Assembly (NCBI GenBank): GCA_035634255.1
Contig: DASQDI010000122.1
Coordinates: 1 to 9,720, forward strand
Origin: DATLMR01 sp035634255
Lineage (GTDB): Bacteria > Acidobacteriota > Blastocatellia > UBA7656
DNA: 9,720 nucleotides
Direction of reading: 5' to 3'
In this document: in pieces, positions 5,573 through 9,720 of the stretch
Numbering within the stretch: the first letter of the stretch is position 1
Layout: each line of letters opens with the position of its first letter
Translations under genes and position numbers: made by a program
The notes under the pieces: generated by a model
Told to the model about the DNA's origin: nothing
Seen by the model: the letters and a program-made list of their open reading frames with translations, nothing else
Databases searched by the model: none

Positions 5573-8044
5573 TCAGGAACCCTCCCTCCCCGTGAGTGAG
5601 GCGATTGCCGAAAGCAGCTCGGCCGCCTCGACCGGCTTGGGCACGAACACCTGGTAGCCGGACGCGAGTGCGCGCGTGCGGTCTTCGGCCCTGACGTGCG
5701 CCGTGAGGGCTATGGCCGGGAGGGCGCGCCCCCCGTCGAGCGCCCGCACGTCGCGGATGAAGCTGTACCCGTCCTGCTCGGGCATCGCGATGTCGCTCAC
5801 CAGAACGTCCGGCCCGCCCGAATTATCCTGCCTCAATAATTCGAGCGCCTCGCCCGCCGAGCCGAATGTCCTCACGTCCACCCCGTGGTGTTCGAGCATC
5901 ACCTTGAGCATCTCCCTAGACTCGTAATCGTCGTCGACGACTACCGCCCGCAAGCCGTGGAGCGCGTACGACTCTTTGCCTGCACCCTCGGGCCGCTGCG
6001 CCGGGCCGCCGGGAGGTTCCGAAAGGCCGGCGTTGCCGGAGCCATTGGCCTTCAGGCTCCCGGTCCTCCTGAGAGGCAAGGTCACGGTGAAGACCGCCCC
6101 CAGGCCCTCGCCCTCGCTCTCGGCCTTCACATTCCCCCCATGCATTTCGACCAGATGGCGCACGAGGGCCAGCCCGAGCCCGAGCCCTCCATGCCTGCGC
6201 GTGTACGAGCCGTCCGCCTGAAGGAAGCGGTCGAAGACGTAAGGCAAAAATTCCGGGTTTATCCCCTGCCCCGTGTCTTTCACTACCACCCGCGCGTGAG
6301 AGTTCTCGCGGGTGACGCGCACTTCGATCCGGCCTTCGTCGGGGGTGAATTTGACCGCGTTCGACAGCAGGTTCCATACGACCTGCTGCAAGCGGTCCGG
6401 GTCGCCCGAAAGGCCGGCCCCGGCTTCGATGTCGGTGTCGAGCCGTATGCCCTTCGCGTCCGCGGCTGGCCTCACGGCGTCTATCGCCGCCGCGACGACT
6501 GCGGCCAGATCGACCTGCCCCACCCTCAGGCGAAACTTGCCGGAGATGATCCGCGACACGTCGAGGATGTCCTCGATCAACTGCGCCTGCGCCTTCGCGT
6601 TGCGCTCCACCACCCCTATCGCCCGCGCGTAGGTCTCCTGATCGAGCTTCCCCCTGCGCAGCATTCCGGCCCAGCCCAGGATGGCGTTGAGCGGGGTGCG
6701 GAGCTCGTGCGAAACGATTGCCAGGAATTCGTCCTTGGCGCGGTTGGCCACTTCGGCGTCCTTGCGCGCCGCCCGCTCGTTCTCGTACAGGCGCGCGCGT
6801 TCGAGGGCCTGCGCGCACTGCTGCGCCAGGGCCCGCATGAAGGCCCTGTCGTTCGCTTTGAAGCTCCTCTTCTCCTTGAAGTTGAGCCCGAGCGCGCCGA
6901 TCACCCGGTCGTCTACTATGAGCGGTATGGCCGCGGCCGACCCCTCGCCGATGGTCGGGCGGTGTTGCGCGAGCGCCGGGTAATTCGTCACGCGGTCCGC
7001 GTCGGATTGGAGGTAGACGGCCTCGCCCTTAATTATGGCGTCGCCTATCGGGGTGGAAGCGTCGAACGAAAACGTCTTCCATTTCTCAACCGTCTCGCTG
7101 TCGTACCCGATGACCTTCACGATCTCTATCTGCCGCGCGGGGGCGTTCAACATGGCCACGGACCCGGCGGAGGCCCCGAACGCGGCGATCCCCTGATCGA
7201 CTATGACTTCGGCGACCTGAGACGCCGTGAGAGCGCCGGAGAGCGCGGCGGTCACCGATTGCAGCCGCTCAAGGCGGTGGGCCGTCTCCTCCGCCACTCG
7301 CCTCGCCTCCTGTTCTTTAGACAGGAGCCGCACGCGCTCGGTGACGTTTTCGGCGATGCCGGTGACCCGGTATACGTCCCCCGAAGCGTCTCTGATCGGG
7401 AAGCCGCGGTCCCTGATGTGGCAGACCTGCCCGTCGGCCCTTACGATTCGGTACTGCTCGTCGGTGTCCTCCCCGCGGGCCTGCCTGTACATGGACGAGA
7501 TTATGCGCTCGCGGTCGTCGGGGTGAATGGAGTTGATTAACGATTCGGGCTCCTCGTACAGGCTGCAGCGCGTGCGCCCCCATATCTCTTCATAAGCGGG
7601 GCTGACGTAGATCGTCTTCCGGGCCTTCGGGTCCGACACCCAGAATACTTCGCGGATGTTTTCGGCGATCTGCCGGAACTTCTTCTCCGACTCTTCAAGC
7701 TCGATCTCGGCCCGGTTGCGCGTGGTCGTCAGCCAGCTTATCAGCAGAGACGCCACGACGAATATCGCGACTCTCACCAGAGAAGCGGACGAGAGCGAGG
7801 GGGTGAAAAGCGGTTCGGCGAGGAAGAAATCGAGCGCGATGGACGAAAGGACGGTGCTGAGCAGCCCCGGCCCCCGCCCGCCGTACCACGCGCTGAACAT
7901 CACGGCGGCGAAGAAGAGAGGGGCGCGGCTGTCCTTTATAATCGGCCACAGGAGCCACTCCAGAGCCGCGGCGATCACGACACTCAGTACTGCAACACCA
8001 TAGCGCATTAGCGGCGAGCGCTTTACTTCGATCATATCCCTCAC
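5573..8044 (-). CDS. Hybrid sensor histidine kinase (four-helix sensor, PAS, GAF, HisKA, HATPase, receiver)
   Basis: 823 residues from a GTG start at 8044; an ATG three codons in (8035) is a possible alternative, with GAGGG only 2 nt before it. Residues 12-105 form four membrane helices with GGRGPGLLSTVLSSIALDFF, typical of the KdpD-like DUF4118 sensor. A PAS domain (about 122-238, with IRDRGFPIRD and VTGIAENVTER) and a GAF domain (about 260-416) follow. HisKA carries the phospho-accepting H446 in SHELRTP. The HATPase domain shows the N-box N558/N562, DTGQGI (590-595) and GGLGLGLAL (619-627). After a Pro/Gly-rich linker (660-690) comes a receiver with D704-D706, phospho-acceptor D751, T781 and K803. 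All key residues are present, so it should be active. It senses an unknown, possibly redox or small-molecule, signal and passes phosphate from H446 to D751 and then to an unlinked partner; no output domain or partner gene is in the window. It converges on the second ligase with only 4 bp between stops, and a regulatory link to the graspetide genes is unproven. Confidence 0.95.
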   Translation of the reverse strand: MRDMIEVKRSPLMRYGVAVLSVVIAAALEWLLWPIIKDSRAPLFFAAVMFSAWYGGRGPGLLSTVLSSIALDFFLAEPLFTPSLSSASLVRVAIFVVASLLISWLTTTRNRAEIELEESEKKFRQIAENIREVFWVSDPKARKTIYVSPAYEEIWGRTRCSLYEEPESLINSIHPDDRERIISSMYRQARGEDTDEQYRIVRADGQVCHIRDRGFPIRDASGDVYRVTGIAENVTERVRLLSKEQEARRVAEETAHRLERLQSVTAALSGALTASQVAEVIVDQGIAAFGASAGSVAMLNAPARQIEIVKVIGYDSETVEKWKTFSFDASTPIGDAIIKGEAVYLQSDADRVTNYPALAQHRPTIGEGSAAAIPLIVDDRVIGALGLNFKEKRSFKANDRAFMRALAQQCAQALERARLYENERAARKDAEVANRAKDEFLAIVSHELRTPLNAILGWAGMLRRGKLDQETYARAIGVVERNAKAQAQLIEDILDVSRIISGKFRLRVGQVDLAAVVAAAIDAVRPAADAKGIRLDTDIEAGAGLSGDPDRLQQVVWNLLSNAVKFTPDEGRIEVRVTRENSHARVVVKDTGQGINPEFLPYVFDRFLQADGSYTRRHGGLGLGLALVRHLVEMHGGNVKAESEGEGLGAVFTVTLPLRRTGSLKANGSGNAGLSEPPGGPAQRPEGAGKESYALHGLRAVVVDDDYESREMLKVMLEHHGVDVRTFGSAGEALELLRQDNSGGPDVLVSDIAMPEQDGYSFIRDVRALDGGRALPAIALTAHVRAEDRTRALASGYQVFVPKPVEAAELLSAIASLTGREGS

Positions 8045-8098
8045 AAAATGAAAACCGGATGAAGTCCCGAATAAACTACCCGACCGATCCGGGGTGAG

Positions 8099-8104
8099 AT
8101 TATA
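8099..8104 (-). promoter_or_regulatory. Candidate -10 box for the histidine kinase gene
   Basis: Read on the minus strand this is a perfect TATAAT, about 55 bp upstream of the kinase start. The -35 position at 17-bp spacing (8122-8127, TGGCCC on the minus strand) is poor and falls inside the inverted-repeat element, so if real the promoter is weak or activator-dependent, or the element has displaced its original -35. Confidence 0.45.
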
Positions 8105-8118
8105 GCGAAGCCATAAAG

Positions 8119-8254
8119 CAGGGGCCAGTGGTCGGGAGTCAGGAGTCAGGGAAGGAAGGGGATTCTATAAAGAGGGTCTCAAATAATTAAGGAGCGCGAG
8201 GGTTGCCATTCCCGCCCTGGCCCCCGGCCACTGACCCCTGACCCCTGGCCCCTG
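8119..8254. repeat. Intergenic inverted-repeat element (small palindromic or MITE-like repeat)
   Basis: CAGGGGCCAG (8119-8128) has its exact reverse complement CTGGCCCCTG at 8245-8254. Inside each end lie further related units: GGGAGTCAGGAGTCAGG (8134-8150) on the left and CCACTGACCCCTGACCCC (8228-8245) on the right, roughly mirror images made of direct repeats of GTCAGG and CCCTGA. The middle (8160-8210) is AT-richer and non-coding. The layout resembles short non-autonomous repeat elements found between genes. No transposase or target-site duplication is evident. Whether copies exist elsewhere in the genome cannot be told from this window. Confidence 0.6.
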
Positions 8255-8646
8255 TTCCACCCGTTTCCTATAACGTTCCTTTAGGTGACAGCCGCGTTAT
8301 GCCCTCATCGGCCCGCCACAGGCCCGCCCAGAGCCACCGGTCAATAGTAATAATCGGGGGTGCGATAACCATTTACATAAGTGAGCGTTATTCAAGACAA
8401 ACTTATCATTGCCCGCGTAAGCCCCTGAGGAAACGGGCTCGGCGCGGCCGCTCACCCTGACGGCAGAAAGATATAAAAGGCAAAGGCACACTCATTGCAC
8501 TTGTTGCGCGGTACCCCTACATCAGGTTGTTATCGCTGCCCCTTGAAAGTTGTAGATTCGAGCCCCGATCCCCCGGCCCCGACCCCCTGTATTCCGCTCT
8601 GCCTCTATATAAAGGTTTCCGTTTTTAAGCATTCGAGTGAGAAATC
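8255..8646. other. Intergenic region upstream of the beta-helix gene, no recognised gene
   Basis: About 390 bp with no convincing coding sequence on either strand. It mixes AT-rich patches with C-rich runs (8563-8586). TATAAA at 8472-8477 and TATATAAA at 8606-8613 are possible -10 elements for the downstream secreted protein, the latter about 35 bp before its start, but neither has a good -35. A hairpin AGCCC (8420-8424) with GGGCT (8435-8439) is present. I could not match it to a known riboswitch or RNA. A 64-codon minus-strand reading frame (8297-8491) lacks any family signature. Confidence 0.4.
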
Positions 8647-9720
8647 ATGAAGAGATATTTGTTGACAGCCTGTTTGATCCTCGCGGCCATCATGCTTGTG
8701 AGCGAATTTAATAAAAGTCCTTTTCCGGCCATCTATAACATGGTCGAGGCCCAGTCTCTCCATGTGCCCGAGCTGCCGAGAGTCTACCTCAACACCGCGT
8801 ACGTGCCTGCCACGGGGAGCACGATAAGAGTGCCGGCGGGCGGAAACCTTCAGACCGCGCTCAACGCGGCCAACCCCGGCGACGTTATCGTGCTGGATGC
8901 GGGCGCTACTTATATCGCCCCTTCCGATGGCTTCGTCCTCCCGTACAAGGCGGGGAGCGGGTGGATAACGATTCAGACCTCGAATCTCGCGGGGATTCCC
9001 GCCGAAGGCACTCGCGTTAACCCGTCCGTCCATTCGGCGGCCATGCCGAAGATTCTGGCGCGCGACGCGGGGCCCGCAATCGTGGCCGTCACGCGCGCGG
9101 GACAGAGCGCCCCGCATCATTACAGGTTCGTCGGCATAGAGATCGCCCTTGCTCCGACCGTGACCTTCAACCACGGGCTCGTCAGGTTCGGCGAGAACAA
9201 CGACGTGCAGAACACGATGGCCGCGGTGCCGCACGACCTGATCATCGACCGCTGCTACATTCATGGGCGGGCCGACGCGACCCTGGCGCGGGGCGTCGGG
9301 CTCAACAGCGCGCGCTCGGCCGTGATAGATTCCTACATCTCCGAATGCCACGGCGTCGGCTTCGACACGCAGGCGATAGCGGGGTGGAATGGGCCGGGGC
9401 CGTTCAAGATCGTCAACAACTACCTCGAAGGCGCGGGCGAGAATGTGATGTTCGGGGGGGCCGACCCAAAGATCCCCGACCTCGTGCCGTCGGACATAGA
9501 GTTCCGCCGCAACTACTGCTACAAGCCTCTCTCATGGAAAGTGGACGAGCCGAATTATGGCGGAAGGCACTGGTCTGTCAAGAACATATTCGAGTTGAAG
9601 AACGCTAGGCGGGTGCTCGTCGATGGGAACGTCTTCGAGAACAACTGGGTGGACGGGCAGAACGGGACGGCCATCCTGTTCACGGTCAGGAACCAGGAGG
9701 GGACGGCCCCCTGGTCGGCG
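8647..9720 (+). CDS. Secreted right-handed parallel beta-helix protein, N-terminal part (cut by window edge)
   Basis: ATG at 8647 opens a frame that stays open for 358 codons to the window end; an in-frame TGA at 8638-8640 excludes an earlier start. Residues 1-18 (MKRYLLTACLILAAIMLV) are a signal sequence with basic start and hydrophobic core; cleavage near VEA-QS (33-37) is plausible. LQTALNAANPGDVIVLDAGATY (from residue 68) is the usual opening of pectate-lyase-like beta-helix proteins. Further rungs recur as short hydrophobic strands with Asn-rich turns: FVGIEIAL, DLIIDRCYIHG, SAVIDSYISECHGVGF, FKIVNNYLEGAGENVMFGG, SDIEFRRNYCYKP, RRVLVDGNVFENNW. The fold is well supported. The activity is not: such proteins may be polysaccharide lyases, surface adhesins or structural proteins, and no catalytic set can be assigned here. 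The gene is divergent from the histidine kinase and separated by 600 bp, so it is probably unrelated to the graspetide cluster. GAGTGAG is a weak ribosome binding site. Confidence 0.85.
   Translation, partial: MKRYLLTACLILAAIMLVSEFNKSPFPAIYNMVEAQSLHVPELPRVYLNTAYVPATGSTIRVPAGGNLQTALNAANPGDVIVLDAGATYIAPSDGFVLPYKAGSGWITIQTSNLAGIPAEGTRVNPSVHSAAMPKILARDAGPAIVAVTRAGQSAPHHYRFVGIEIALAPTVTFNHGLVRFGENNDVQNTMAAVPHDLIIDRCYIHGRADATLARGVGLNSARSAVIDSYISECHGVGFDTQAIAGWNGPGPFKIVNNYLEGAGENVMFGGADPKIPDLVPSDIEFRRNYCYKPLSWKVDEPNYGGRHWSVKNIFELKNARRVLVDGNVFENNWVDGQNGTAILFTVRNQEGTAPWSA

Noticed and set aside
5885..7540. Long plus-strand reading frame of 551 codons opposite the histidine kinase
   Set aside because: It is the antisense of a kinase with all domains intact; its translation is rich in Arg, Pro, Gly and Val with no domain signature, as GC-rich shadow frames are.
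8297..8491. 64-codon minus-strand frame upstream of the beta-helix gene
   Set aside because: No ribosome binding site, no family motif and a position in AT-mixed intergenic DNA; most likely a chance frame.
8545..8570. T-loop-like TTCGAGC suggesting a tRNA end
   Set aside because: The flanking five bases do not pair to make a T-stem, and no anticodon or acceptor stem can be drawn around it.
8662..8673. Lipobox LTAC at residues 6-9 of the beta-helix protein
   Set aside because: The Cys is at residue 9, with the hydrophobic segment after it rather than before it, so it cannot be a lipoprotein signal; an ordinary signal peptide fits better.

Overview
The window is GC-rich bacterial DNA with compact genes. 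Its centre is a microviridin-type graspetide (omega-ester / omega-amide peptide) gene cluster. No marker gene fixes the host. The hybrid kinase built as a four-helix KdpD-like sensor, PAS, GAF, HisKA, HATPase and receiver, together with a secreted beta-helix protein, is a style I associate with soil Acidobacteriota. That is an inference, not something the sequence proves. The host is probably not a cyanobacterium, the classic microviridin producer, because base composition and core residues differ from what I recall of those clusters.

Layout. Bases 1-2410 (+) encode two ABC exporter subunits joined by an ATGA overlap. The first is cut by the window edge. The second carries a degenerate C39-peptidase-like N-terminal domain and stops one residue after its H-loop histidine. 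Bases 2411-3571 hold a candidate promoter, three small precursor genes with strong ribosome binding sites (2523-2687, 2979-3125, 3219-3392), a striking 28-bp palindrome (2815-2842), a terminator-like hairpin (3409-3443) and a possible extended -10 promoter (3490-3498). Bases 3572-5568 (+) encode two ATP-grasp ligases 14 bp apart, the first most like MdnB/MvdC (lactam-forming) and the second like MdnC/MvdD (lactone-forming). Bases 5573-8044 (-) encode a complete hybrid histidine kinase convergent with the cluster. Bases 8045-8646 are an intergenic stretch with a promoter for the kinase and an inverted-repeat element of about 136 bp. Bases 8647-9720 (+) are the start of a secreted parallel beta-helix protein that runs off the window.

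How it works together (inference from known graspetide biology). Each precursor has a PFFARFLE-type leader helix that recruits the ligases, then a conserved KTNIKAG segment, then one or two TxKYPSD cores. The ligases would join Thr and Ser to acidic side chains by ester bonds and Lys by an amide bond, giving a cage-like tricyclic peptide. The ABC pair would export it, and the leader is probably removed on the way. Four recognisable cores in three precursors, plus one that looks decayed, suggest the cluster makes a small family of related peptides. No GNAT acetyltransferase is visible, so the products may have a free N-terminus.
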